From NCBI GenBank assembly GCA_002840355.1, contig PHAL01000023.1:1-37855 (forward strand): 37,855 nt of DNA. The letters are read 5' to 3'. Below are positions 16,415 to 24,242 of this stretch, piece after piece (positions within the stretch are counted from its first letter, which is position 1; the number at the start of each line of letters is the position of its first letter). This DNA is from Elusimicrobia bacterium HGW-Elusimicrobia-3. GTDB taxonomy: Bacteria; Elusimicrobiota; Elusimicrobia; Elusimicrobiales; UBA9959. The notes beneath the pieces are model-generated. The model made no database searches. It was not told where the DNA came from and saw only the letters and a program-made list of their open reading frames with translations. A program made the translations under genes and the position numbers.

Positions 16415-16423
16415 TGTTAATAT
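16415..16423 (+). promoter_or_regulatory. Extended -10 box of the 16470 gene
   Basis: TGtTAATAT at 16415-16423 puts +1 near 16430 and leaves a 40-nt leader with AAAGGAA (16460-16466) before the ATG. Another -10-like TATACT lies at 16395-16400. Confidence 0.4.
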
Positions 16424-16469
16424 TGTAGAGGCTTTTCGGCCAGATGGCAGAGTTGTATCAAAGGAAAAC

Positions 16470-16697
16470 ATGAAACCCTATAAGAACCTCAGCGGCAAAT
16501 CCACCGTGACGATGTACGAACTGGCGAAAGATTTCATAAAAGTGCGCTTCGCCGACCAGGGCGTGTACCGCTGGACCAACCAGAGCGCCGGTTCCGAGAA
16601 CGTGCGCCAGATGAAGACCCTCGCCGTCACCGGCAAGGGCCTGGGCACCTACATCGAGAGCAAGGCCAAAGCCCTCTACGACCGGAAGATCAGGTAA
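16470..16697 (+). CDS. Small conserved-looking protein, KTSC-like fold possible
   Basis: A 75-aa basic protein (KPYKNLSGKSTVTMYELAKD at the start, IRF- and VYRW-type beta strands, then YIESKAKALYDRKIR). The pattern of two short strands followed by a basic helix weakly resembles KTSC-type domains, which are associated with nucleic-acid enzymes. I do not claim membership. It is not exported. AAAGGAA gives a good ribosome site. It lies 16 bp before the RNase HI gene and probably forms an operon with it, consistent with a DNA- or RNA-related role. Confidence 0.7.
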   Translation: MKPYKNLSGKSTVTMYELAKDFIKVRFADQGVYRWTNQSAGSENVRQMKTLAVTGKGLGTYIESKAKALYDRKIR

Positions 16698-16713
16698 TCA
16701 TCGCGGCAACGCG

Positions 16714-17445
16714 ATGGCCGACACCATCTACATCTACAGCGACGGCGCCTGTTCCGGCAACCCCGGGCCGGGCGGCTGGGCCGCTGTCATTATCTACCCC
16801 GAGGGACGCGTGCGCGAACTGGGCGGGGGAGAGCGCCCCTCGACGAACAACCGCATGGAGATGAGCGGCGCCATAGCCGCCCTGGTGGCGGTGGCGGACC
16901 GGCCCGAGCCGGTGAAACTCTATACCGACTCCGGCCTGCTGATCAACGGCATAAAAGGCTGGATACACGGCTGGAAGCGCAAGGGCTGGCTGACGGCCGC
17001 CGGCCAGCCGGTGGTGAACCGGGACCTGTGGGAGAGCCTGGACGCGCTGGCCTCCGCCCGCAAGGGCCGCCTCTCGTGGGGCCACGTCAAAGGCCACGCC
17101 GGCCACGACCTCAACGAGCGCTGCGACGTGATAGCCGTGGCTTTTTCCAAGGGGACGCCGGTAAAGCTTTACGACGGCCCCGCCGTGGGCTGCGGCTACT
17201 CGCTGCTCGAGCCCGGCGCCGAGCACCTGCACGCGCCCGCCGCCGCGAAGTCCGCCTCCTCCTCCAAGCCGAGGGTGAAGAAAGGCCCGGCCGTCTACCT
17301 CAGCTATGTCAACGGCACGGTGCAGCGCCACGCCACCTGGGACCAGTGCAAAGCCCGCGTGCACGGCGTGCCCGGCGTAAAATTCAAGAAGGTGACCTCA
17401 CCCGAGGAAGAGAGCGAAGTCCTCAAGTCCTGGGGCGCGGCCTAG
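16714..17445 (+). CDS. Ribonuclease HI with C-terminal hybrid-binding domain
   Basis: A 243-aa enzyme that cleaves the RNA strand of RNA-DNA hybrids. Residues 1-147 are a complete type 1 RNase H: the four acidic ligands are D10 (YSDGACSGNPGPGG), E49 (NNRMEM), D72 (YTDSG) and D138 (NERCDVIA), with active-site H127 in KGHAGH. A Pro/Ala/Lys linker (about 170-192) leads to residues 193-240, which match the hybrid-binding (viroplasmin-like) domain: YLSYVNG, ATWDQCKARVHGVPGVKFKKV and a Glu-rich end. That domain usually precedes the RNase H fold, so this is a swapped order. It should raise processivity on R-loops. It is followed after 26 bp by an AddB-like nuclease gene. Confidence 0.93.
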   Translation: MADTIYIYSDGACSGNPGPGGWAAVIIYPEGRVRELGGGERPSTNNRMEMSGAIAALVAVADRPEPVKLYTDSGLLINGIKGWIHGWKRKGWLTAAGQPVVNRDLWESLDALASARKGRLSWGHVKGHAGHDLNERCDVIAVAFSKGTPVKLYDGPAVGCGYSLLEPGAEHLHAPAAAKSASSSKPRVKKGPAVYLSYVNGTVQRHATWDQCKARVHGVPGVKFKKVTSPEEESEVLKSWGAA

Positions 17446-17471
17446 TAAAAAAGTTTCCAGGGGGGCCGTTT

Positions 17472-20264
17472 CTGCGAATCACGATATTAGATCCCAAGAC
17501 CAGCCTGGTCGAAAAGACCGGGGAGATCCTGCTCGCCTCCAAGTCAACGGCGGACAATTTGGTCGTGTTCCCCGGCAAGCGGCCGGCGCATTTCCTGCGC
17601 CGCTACCTGGCCGAAAAAAAAGGCGCCGCGCTGAAAGCCCCGGTCATAGTCTCGATGGACGGTTTCGTGGACCTGGCGGCGCAGCAGCTGGGCATTGTCG
17701 GCCGCGAGGCCTCCCAGCTGGACTTGGCCTATTTGCTCTACCACCGCCTCAAGGCCGAGCTGTGCAGCGTCATCTCGCGCGACCCGGTGGACCTGTCGCT
17801 CGACGCCGTGCTGCCCTGGGCCCTCAAGCTCATCGGCGACTTCGAAGAATTGCGGATAGAGCTCAAGACCCCCAAGGACCTCTCCGCCTACGATTCCATC
17901 CTGCCGCGGGACCTGCGCACTGACGCCTTCGCGCGCAAGCTCGAGAGCTTCAGCCGCCTCTACGGGAATTTCTACGCCGCCGTGGAGGCGGAGGGCCTGC
18001 TCACCCGCTCCACCCGCTACGCCGCCGTGGCCGCCGGCGTGGACCGGCTGGACGTCTCGGGCTACGAGAACATGGTCTTCGCCGGCTTCTTCGCCCTGAC
18101 CGCCGCCGAGAAAACCATACTCCGCCGCCTGGGTAGCGAAGGGGCGCAGCTGCTGCTGGAGCCGGGCCCCGGCCTGGCCGGGCAGTTCGCCTTTCTCGGC
18201 GGCGGCCTGCCCGCGCTCGCGGCGGAACGGCAGACGCCGGCGGCCCTGCATTTTTACAAAGCCCCCGACGCGCACGGCGAGATCTTCAGCCTGGCCCGCG
18301 CGCTGAAAGACCCGGGCCCCGGCGACGTGATAGTGCTGCCCGAGGCCCGCGCGCTGTTCCCGCTCATCGAACACGTGCTGCCGGCCGCCGGGGATTACAA
18401 CGTGTCGATGGGCTACCCGCTCTCGGCCACGCCGGTGTACGCGCTGCTCGACGCGCTGGGCGATTTGCTGGACAAGCGCGGCGAGGCGGGCTACTTCGCC
18501 CCGAACTACCTAAAGTTCGTCTTCCATCCCTATATCAAGAACACCTATCTCGACGGGGCCGCCGAGCCCAGCCGCGTGATCTTCCAGGCCGTGGAAGAGC
18601 GCCTGTCCGGGCGCGTGAACAAATACGTGACGCTGGAGGAGATAGAGGGTGACGCCGACCTGCTGCGCTCGGCCGCCGCCCGCCTGGGCGAGGGCGGCCC
18701 CGACGCCGCGGCGGTAAAAGCGCATATCAGGAGCGTGCACGACCGGCTGCTGCGGCCTTTCGAGGAACTCGCGGACATCGCCGATTTCGCCGGCAAGCTG
18801 CTGGCCTTCATCTCGCAGGTCTCCGAGAACAGCACCGCGCCGCTGCACCCGTACTGGGCGCCTTTCGTCGAGCGCGCCATAGAGCGCATCCTGGAACTGC
18901 GCGGCAGCCGCCTGGGCGGCGAGCGCTTCGCCGCGCCGGCGGGCTACTTCAAGTTCTTCAAGACCTTCATGCAGGGCGCCAGCTACCCTTTCCCCGGCAC
19001 GCCGCTCAAGGGGCTGCAGGTGCTGGGCTTCCTCGAGACGCGCGGCCTGAAGTTCGACCGCGTCTATTTCCTCGACGCCAACGCCGACCTGCTGCCCGCC
19101 GCCCGCAAGGAGGACACGATACTGCCGCATTTCGTGCGCGAGGGGCTGGGCCTGGCCACCTACAAGACGCGCGAGCGCCTGAGCCGCTACTATTTCGGCG
19201 CGCTGCTGGGCGGCGCGCGCGAGGCGCACGTCTTTTACAAGGACGCCGCCGACCAGGAGCGCAGCCCGTTCGTGGAGGCGCTGGCCTGGGAGCGGGAGCG
19301 CCGCGGGGCCAAACCCGCGGAGGAGGAGGTGCACCTGCGGGTGAACTTCTCGCAGGCCGACCCGAAACCCGTGCCCAAGACGCCGGAGATAGTGGCCGCG
19401 CTGCGCGCGAGAGAGTATTCCCCGTCGGCCATAGACACCTACCTGGCCTGCAACCTGCGCTTCTATTACCGCTACGCCCTGCGCCTGGCCGAAAAAGAGG
19501 GCGTCTCCGACGATATAGAACAGCGCGATATCGGCAATATCGTGCACGAGGCGCTGGAGCTCTTCTTCGCCGCGCGGGCCGGCAAGCCGCTGACCGTGAC
19601 GGAGAAGGATTACGGCGAGCTGCAGGCCGCGGCCGGGACGGTGTTCGACGCCAAGCTCAAGGGTCACAAGGCCGGCTTCGAGTACCTCATCAAGCGCCAG
19701 GTGGAGCGCCGGCTGCGCGACATACTGGACTACCACCGCGACAACCTCGCCGGCATAACCATACTGGGCTGCGAGACCGAGCTCAAGGCCGACCTGCCCA
19801 CCCGCTGGGGACCGGTGAAGCTGAAGGGCTACGCCGACCGCGTGGACCTGCGCGGCGGCACCGTGCACATACTCGACTACAAGACCGGCTCCACGGCCGC
19901 CGTGCCCAACTGGGAGCGCTTCGACACCGGCATGCGCGCCGACTGGCCCAAGACGCTGAGGTCGGTGCAGCTGCCCTTCTATATCCTGGCCTGGCTGGCC
20001 GCGCACCCCGGGACCAAGGCTTCGGGCATGGACGCCTCGCTGCTGCTGCTGGGCTCCGAGAACATAAACGAAGAAGCCCTGTTCCGGGACCGCAACCGGA
20101 AGGCGCCGGTGAAAGAGGCCGTCTTCGCGAGTTTCCGCGACGGCATCACGGCGCTGGTGGAGGAGATCCTCGACCCTGAAATGCCTTTCTATCCCGCCGC
20201 CGAAGAGAAGAACTGCGCCGGCTGCCAGTTCAGGCGCCTGTGCGGCCGCCAATGGGTCGATTAG
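17472..20264 (+). CDS. AddB-like PD-(D/E)XK nuclease with iron-sulfur site
   Basis: A protein of about 930 aa. The C-terminal third (about 648-930) is a RecB/AddB-type nuclease: SPSAIDTYLACNLRFYYRY, GNIVHEALELFF with the conserved His, GYADRVDLRGG and VHILDYKTG with the D...DxK active site. Cysteines at LACN (about 658) and NCAGCQFRRLCG (about 914-922) form the four-Cys cluster that binds 4Fe-4S in AddB and Cas4. The N-terminal part has helicase-like folds, but the expected nucleotide site reads NLVVFPGKRPAHF, without GxGKT, so ATPase activity is unlikely. No ATG, GTG or TTG is available where the domain begins; CTG 17472 with GGGGGG upstream is proposed. No AddA gene is in the window. The boundary is uncertain. 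Confidence 0.85.
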   Translation: MRITILDPKTSLVEKTGEILLASKSTADNLVVFPGKRPAHFLRRYLAEKKGAALKAPVIVSMDGFVDLAAQQLGIVGREASQLDLAYLLYHRLKAELCSVISRDPVDLSLDAVLPWALKLIGDFEELRIELKTPKDLSAYDSILPRDLRTDAFARKLESFSRLYGNFYAAVEAEGLLTRSTRYAAVAAGVDRLDVSGYENMVFAGFFALTAAEKTILRRLGSEGAQLLLEPGPGLAGQFAFLGGGLPALAAERQTPAALHFYKAPDAHGEIFSLARALKDPGPGDVIVLPEARALFPLIEHVLPAAGDYNVSMGYPLSATPVYALLDALGDLLDKRGEAGYFAPNYLKFVFHPYIKNTYLDGAAEPSRVIFQAVEERLSGRVNKYVTLEEIEGDADLLRSAAARLGEGGPDAAAVKAHIRSVHDRLLRPFEELADIADFAGKLLAFISQVSENSTAPLHPYWAPFVERAIERILELRGSRLGGERFAAPAGYFKFFKTFMQGASYPFPGTPLKGLQVLGFLETRGLKFDRVYFLDANADLLPAARKEDTILPHFVREGLGLATYKTRERLSRYYFGALLGGAREAHVFYKDAADQERSPFVEALAWERERRGAKPAEEEVHLRVNFSQADPKPVPKTPEIVAALRAREYSPSAIDTYLACNLRFYYRYALRLAEKEGVSDDIEQRDIGNIVHEALELFFAARAGKPLTVTEKDYGELQAAAGTVFDAKLKGHKAGFEYLIKRQVERRLRDILDYHRDNLAGITILGCETELKADLPTRWGPVKLKGYADRVDLRGGTVHILDYKTGSTAAVPNWERFDTGMRADWPKTLRSVQLPFYILAWLAAHPGTKASGMDASLLLLGSENINEEALFRDRNRKAPVKEAVFASFRDGITALVEEILDPEMPFYPAAEEKNCAGCQFRRLCGRQWVD

Positions 20265-20286
20265 TCTTTTGTATACTGGAGGGGAC

Positions 20287-21321
20287 ATGACCGCAAACTC
20301 TAAAAGATCTTCCAACCTGACGCTGCTGGCGCTGCTGGCCGTCTTCCTGGGCATCTTCATCGCGATGGTCTGGCCCTACCTGTTCGCCCTGTTCATGGGC
20401 CTGCTGCTGGCCATACTCAGCCGGCCGCTCTACGGCATGCTGACCGCCCGCCGGCTGGGCCCGCGCACCGCCGCCGCCCTGACCATGGCCGTCATACTGC
20501 TGGCCATCATAGCGCCGCTCACCGCTTTCGCGGTGACCGCCGTGAAGCAGGCCATAGCGCTGGCCGCCTACCTGGCCGACGAGCGCGGGGCCGAGTTCAT
20601 CCGCCAGGCCGTGGCCGCCGTCACGGCGCTGCAGCCGGTGCAGTGGGTGATCGCCAATCCCGTGGACCTGCAGGCCAAGGGCCTGGAGTTCGCCCGGAGC
20701 GCCGGCGCCGCGCTGAGCACCATGATCCTGGTACAGGCCGCGGCCCTGCCAGAGCTGGCGCTGAAGGTGATACTTTCGCTGCTGGCCTGGTTCTTCCTGA
20801 TGTTCGAGGGAGAGGGTTTTATGAAGTGGCTGATAGGCAAGGTGCCCATGGACGCCGCGCTGAAGGGCCGCCTGACCGCCGCTTTCCGCGCCACCGCCGC
20901 TTCCACCGTATGGGCCACCTCGGCCGCCGCGGCCGCGCAGGCGATCGTGGTGATGCTGGGCTTCCTGCTGCTGGGCGTGCCCGGGGTTTTCCTGGCCGGC
21001 GGGGCCACGTTCATTTTCGCCTGGATACCGATACTGGGCAGCATGCCGGTCTGCGTGGCGGCCGCCGTCTATCTTTATTTCCAGGGCTCCATGGCCAAGC
21101 TGGTGCTGATGGGCCTGGTGGCCGTGGTGGCCGGCCTGATGGACAACGTTATCCGTCCCATCGTGATGAAGGGCCACGGCGACATGCACCCGCTGCTGGC
21201 GCTGGTCTCCATCTTCGCCGGTATCAGGATGTTCGGCCTGCTGGGCGTGATCTTCGGCCCCATAGTGGCGGCCATGCTGCTGGCCCTGCTGAATTCCTGG
21301 CAGCTGCAGTCGGAGTCTTAA
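20287..21321 (+). CDS. PerM/AI-2E-family membrane transporter
   Basis: A 344-aa membrane protein with about eight hydrophobic segments. The C-terminal half carries the family's typical blocks (FLLLGVPGVFLAGGATFIFAWIPILGS, VVAGLMDNVIRPIVMKG, GIRMFGLLGVIFGPIVAAMLLALL). The family (PF01594, PerM/YdiK/TqsA) includes AI-2 exporters and sodium/proton antiporters; the substrate here is unknown. ATG 20287 is preferred over a TTG-like upstream start because of GGAGGGG (20278-20284). A TATACT at 20272-20277 would start the transcript at about 20284, inside that ribosome site, so readthrough from the nuclease gene may be the main mRNA. Confidence 0.92.
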   Translation: MTANSKRSSNLTLLALLAVFLGIFIAMVWPYLFALFMGLLLAILSRPLYGMLTARRLGPRTAAALTMAVILLAIIAPLTAFAVTAVKQAIALAAYLADERGAEFIRQAVAAVTALQPVQWVIANPVDLQAKGLEFARSAGAALSTMILVQAAALPELALKVILSLLAWFFLMFEGEGFMKWLIGKVPMDAALKGRLTAAFRATAASTVWATSAAAAAQAIVVMLGFLLLGVPGVFLAGGATFIFAWIPILGSMPVCVAAAVYLYFQGSMAKLVLMGLVAVVAGLMDNVIRPIVMKGHGDMHPLLALVSIFAGIRMFGLLGVIFGPIVAAMLLALLNSWQLQSES

Positions 21322-21437
21322 TATAAGTATATAGGCCTTTAGGCCTAGGCCCGGGTTTACCATAGGGCCCGTGCGGGCGGCGGCGCAATACCGCTATAAT
21401 TAGATAGCGGCGTTAAAAACAGACAAAAGGCGGCTAA
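21322..21437 (+). promoter_or_regulatory. Promoter region of the exported deiminase gene
   Basis: TATAAT lies at 21395-21400 with +1 near 21407 and a 31-nt leader containing AAAGGCGG. Upstream, TAGGCC is repeated (21332-21346) and GGCCTAGGCCCGGGTTTAC is a degenerate relative of the GGCCTGGGTMC motif seen before other exported-protein genes. No -35 box is convincing. Confidence 0.45.
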
Positions 21438-22637
21438 ATGAAGAAAATAAACTTCCTGTCCCTGATACTCCTCGGTTCCATGGCCTCGAACGCTTTCGCC
21501 CTGGACCTCAACAACCCTCTCCCGAACTGGATAGACCAGTCCCGCGAAAAAGCCGACGGTAAAGCGCCGGTCATGGCGCCCACCCGCCGCGGCGTGACGC
21601 CCTCCGATTTCCGCATGCCGGCCGAGTACGAGCCGGTCGCCGCCGTGACCATAGGCTGGGCGGCTTACACGCCCATGCTGACCGGCATAGCCAAGGCCGT
21701 GACCGGCCTCGGCAACGCGCAGCTCTGGGCCGTGGGCGGCCCCGCCTCTATTTCCGGCGTACCCGCCGCTAAATACACCAGGATCCCCGCCCCGCTCGAC
21801 ACCGTGTGGATCCGCGACTACGGCCCGTTCGGCGTTTCCAACGGCAGGCCCGGCATCGTAGATTCCATTTACCGCCACTACCAGTACCGCCGCAACGACG
21901 ACGCCGTTCCCGGCGTGCTCGGCCGCGCCAAGAACATCGGCGTGTACGGCATGCCTATCATCATGGACGGCGGCAACCTGATGGTGGACAGCCAGGGCAC
22001 CCTCTTCCACACCAACCGCACCTACCTGTGGAACTCCAATATGAGCCGCGAGCAGGTGGACAACCACCTGAAGAACTATCTGAAGGTCAAGAAGATCGTC
22101 ACCTTCGACTACGCCGGCTACCCCGGCCAGCCGGCCGACGGCACCGGCCACATCGACATGTATGTGAAGCTGCTCAACGATAACACCGTGCTGCTGGCGG
22201 TGACGGAAGACGAGCCCTTCAAGACCGCCTGCGACAAGGCCATGGCCTGGTTCAAGGCCAACAAGGCCCCCAACGGCCGGCCCTACAAGATCATCACCGT
22301 CAAAGCCTGGGCCACCGACGCCTGGTACACCTACACCAACTCCACGCTGGTCAACGGCGTGGCCATCATCCCGTCCTACTCGGTCTCCACCGAGGAGGGC
22401 AACGCCCGGGCCGCCTACGAGGCTGCCGGCTACACCGTGGCGCCGGTACCTTCCGACGACAGCATAGTCGCCGGCGGCTCCATACACTGCACCACGCAGA
22501 CCATCCCCGGCGCGCCCGGCAAGGCCGTCGACATGACGGATATCCCCGAGTTCTCGGAGATGGCCGTCACCGTGCCCATGGCCCCGCTGACCGGCGGTTC
22601 CTCCAGCACCGTCGACCAGCTGCTGCAGGGCTTCTAA
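21438..22637 (+). CDS. Exported porphyromonas-type arginine/agmatine deiminase
   Basis: A 399-aa guanidino-modifying enzyme with a Sec signal peptide (MKKINFLSLILLGSMASNAFA). The catalytic set of the PPAD/agmatine deiminase family is complete: D127 in WIRDYGP, the DGGN block (177-180), H238 and D240 in GTGHIDMY, N301 in YTNSTLVNG and nucleophile C351 in GGSIHCTTQTIPG. Cytoplasmic agmatine deiminases lack signal peptides; an exported member resembles Porphyromonas peptidylarginine deiminase, which converts arginine residues to citrulline. Whether the substrate is a peptide, free arginine or agmatine cannot be read here. The mature protein ends with GGSSSTVDQLLQGF. It is a single-gene unit ending in a strong terminator. 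Confidence 0.93.
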   Translation: MKKINFLSLILLGSMASNAFALDLNNPLPNWIDQSREKADGKAPVMAPTRRGVTPSDFRMPAEYEPVAAVTIGWAAYTPMLTGIAKAVTGLGNAQLWAVGGPASISGVPAAKYTRIPAPLDTVWIRDYGPFGVSNGRPGIVDSIYRHYQYRRNDDAVPGVLGRAKNIGVYGMPIIMDGGNLMVDSQGTLFHTNRTYLWNSNMSREQVDNHLKNYLKVKKIVTFDYAGYPGQPADGTGHIDMYVKLLNDNTVLLAVTEDEPFKTACDKAMAWFKANKAPNGRPYKIITVKAWATDAWYTYTNSTLVNGVAIIPSYSVSTEEGNARAAYEAAGYTVAPVPSDDSIVAGGSIHCTTQTIPGAPGKAVDMTDIPEFSEMAVTVPMAPLTGGSSSTVDQLLQGF

Positions 22638-22659
22638 GACTTAGACCAAGGGAAAAGAG

Positions 22660-22690
22660 AACCGCCGGCAAAACCGGCGGTTTTTCTTTT
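22660..22690 (+). terminator. Terminator after exported deiminase gene
   Basis: AACCGCCGG (22660-22668) pairs with CCGGCGGTT (22674-22682) around CAAAA, followed by TTTCTTTT. Its arms are almost the same as the hairpin at 28153-28180. Confidence 0.92.
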
Positions 22691-22705
22691 GCTCCGCCCG
22701 GTTTT

Positions 22706-22714
22706 TGATATCAT
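22706..22714 (+). promoter_or_regulatory. Extended -10 box of MFS gene
   Basis: TGaTATCAT with predicted +1 near 22721, leaving a 33-nt leader before ATG 22754. The leader has no Shine-Dalgarno sequence close to the ATG. Confidence 0.4.
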
Positions 22715-22753
22715 AGATGAACGGGGAGCGCTCTGCGCAAATTTCGAATAGCT

Positions 22754-24070
22754 ATGGTCAGGAACAAGGTAAGAACAAGCGTCGCCGCTTCGCTCAAGGA
22801 CGGCCTGGCCTGGGCCGGGATGAGCGGCTTCGTGGAGCCGTATATCGTTCCGTTCGCCCTGGCGCTGGGGGCCTCCAACCCGGCCATCGGTTTCCTGCGC
22901 TCTGCCCCGCCGCTGGCCGCCTCGGTGGCGCAGCTCTTTAACGAGAGCATGGTGCGCCGCCTCGGCAGCTGCCGCTCGGCCGTCCGCCTGGACGTGCTGG
23001 CGCAGGCGGCTTCGCTGTTCGCCGCCGCGGCCGCGGTTTTCCTGCCTGCCGGCGCGGCCTTTCTCTGCCTGGCCGCGGCCATGACCGTTTATACCACGGC
23101 CGGCAACCTGGCCGGCCCCCCGTGGGCCGCCTTGATGGGGGAGTATATCCCGCCCCGCAAGCGCGGCGCTTTCTTCGGTTTCCGCAACCAGATCGTAGGC
23201 GTCACTTTTTTCGCCGCCAGCCTGATCGCGGCCCGGGTGCTGAATTTTTACCCCGGGCTTTGGGCTTTCTCCGGGCTGTTCGCCGCCGCCGGGATCTTCC
23301 GCCTGCTCTCCTTTCATTACATCGGCCGGATGTATGAACCGGTCTCCGGGTTCCACCTGCCCCCCGCCGCCTCCGGCCCCGCCGCGCGCCCGGACGACGC
23401 GGCCCTGCGGCCTTTCCTGGCCAGCGTCTTCGCGGTCATGTTCTCGGCCTTCCTGGCGGCGCCTTATTTCAGCGTCTATCTCCTGAAGGACCTGGGCTAC
23501 GGCTACCTGCCTTACATGGTGATCATGACGGCGGGGCAGCTGGTGACCTACCTGCTCATGCGCCGGTGGGGAACCATAGCTGACGCCTACGGCAGCGTGC
23601 GGGTGCTGCGGCTGGCTTTCCTCGGTATACCGCTGATACCGCTGCTCTGGGCCCTGGCGCCCTCGTTCGCCTGGCTGGTCTGCGTCGAGATCTTTTCCGG
23701 CGTGGTCTGGGCGGCCTACGGCATGGGCACCAATAATTTCATCTACGAACTGGCCGGCGGGCACAGCAGGACCAGGTACAACGCGATGTTCGGCTTCACG
23801 GCCTGCCTCGGGCAGTTCGCTGGAGCGCTGACCGGCGGCCTGCTTTACAATTACCTGCCCGGCGAGGCTTTTATGACGCTGCTGTTCATCAGCGCCGCGC
23901 TGCGCGCGGCCGCCATAATCCCCTTCCTGCGGCGCGTGAGCCAGACGGCCCTGCCCGGCGCGGCCAAGCCCGGTTTCCTGCTGGCGGCCATAGGCTTCCG
24001 CTCCATCGATATCTATCCCGCCGCCGCGCCGGCCGCCCGGGACGGGGCTCGCCGCCGGGATTTACGATAA
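22754..24070 (+). CDS. Major facilitator superfamily transporter
   Basis: A 438-aa membrane protein with about twelve hydrophobic segments. The loop between segments 4 and 5 (MGEYIPPRKRGAFFGFRNQ) resembles the basic MFS signature, and the second half repeats the pattern. The middle loop (about 205-215) is Pro/Ala-rich. The C-terminus has a basic, presumably cytoplasmic tail (ARDGARRRDLR). The sequence type is like the uncharacterised MFS proteins with a GPPWAALMGEY block; the substrate is unknown. No binding protein or modifying enzyme is fused. The downstream acetyltransferase has its own promoter, so the pair need not be one unit. Confidence 0.88.
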   Translation: MVRNKVRTSVAASLKDGLAWAGMSGFVEPYIVPFALALGASNPAIGFLRSAPPLAASVAQLFNESMVRRLGSCRSAVRLDVLAQAASLFAAAAAVFLPAGAAFLCLAAAMTVYTTAGNLAGPPWAALMGEYIPPRKRGAFFGFRNQIVGVTFFAASLIAARVLNFYPGLWAFSGLFAAAGIFRLLSFHYIGRMYEPVSGFHLPPAASGPAARPDDAALRPFLASVFAVMFSAFLAAPYFSVYLLKDLGYGYLPYMVIMTAGQLVTYLLMRRWGTIADAYGSVRVLRLAFLGIPLIPLLWALAPSFAWLVCVEIFSGVVWAAYGMGTNNFIYELAGGHSRTRYNAMFGFTACLGQFAGALTGGLLYNYLPGEAFMTLLFISAALRAAAIIPFLRRVSQTALPGAAKPGFLLAAIGFRSIDIYPAAAPAARDGARRRDLR

Positions 24071-24075
24071 AAGGG

Positions 24076-24104
24076 TTGTCCGGCGCCGTTTCATCTGTTA
24101 AAAT
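24076..24104 (+). promoter_or_regulatory. Promoter of the AblB-type gene
   Basis: TTGTCC (24076-24081), a 17-nt spacer ending in TGT, and TAAAAT (24099-24104) form a good extended -10 promoter, with +1 near 24111. The leader to the ATG is 132 nt, unusually long for this window, where most leaders are under 40 nt. The leader contains short inverted pieces such as GGGA/TCCC (24207-24220), but no structure I can name as a known riboswitch. Confidence 0.5.
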
Positions 24105-24242
24105 AATAACCTCTCTGCGGCATGGGTGCGGCATTAGTCCTACGGGGTTTTGTCCTGCGTGTTGCAACAATAGTTCGGCGGAAACGTTCCCTTAAAAGTT
24201 TACGGGGATGTTCTCCCATTCTCTTAGAAGGGCGGTACGCAT

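Noticed and set aside
17557..17610. Walker A site in the AddB-like protein (FPGKRP)
   Set aside because: The sequence lacks GxGK(S/T), so it was not called an active ATP-binding site.
20272..20284. Strong -10 box for the PerM gene
   Set aside because: Its predicted +1 falls inside the GGAGGGG ribosome site, so it was not listed as the main promoter.
18510..20360. 616-codon leftward frame opposite the nuclease gene
   Set aside because: Antisense to a protein with clear PD-(D/E)XK motifs; composition is low complexity.
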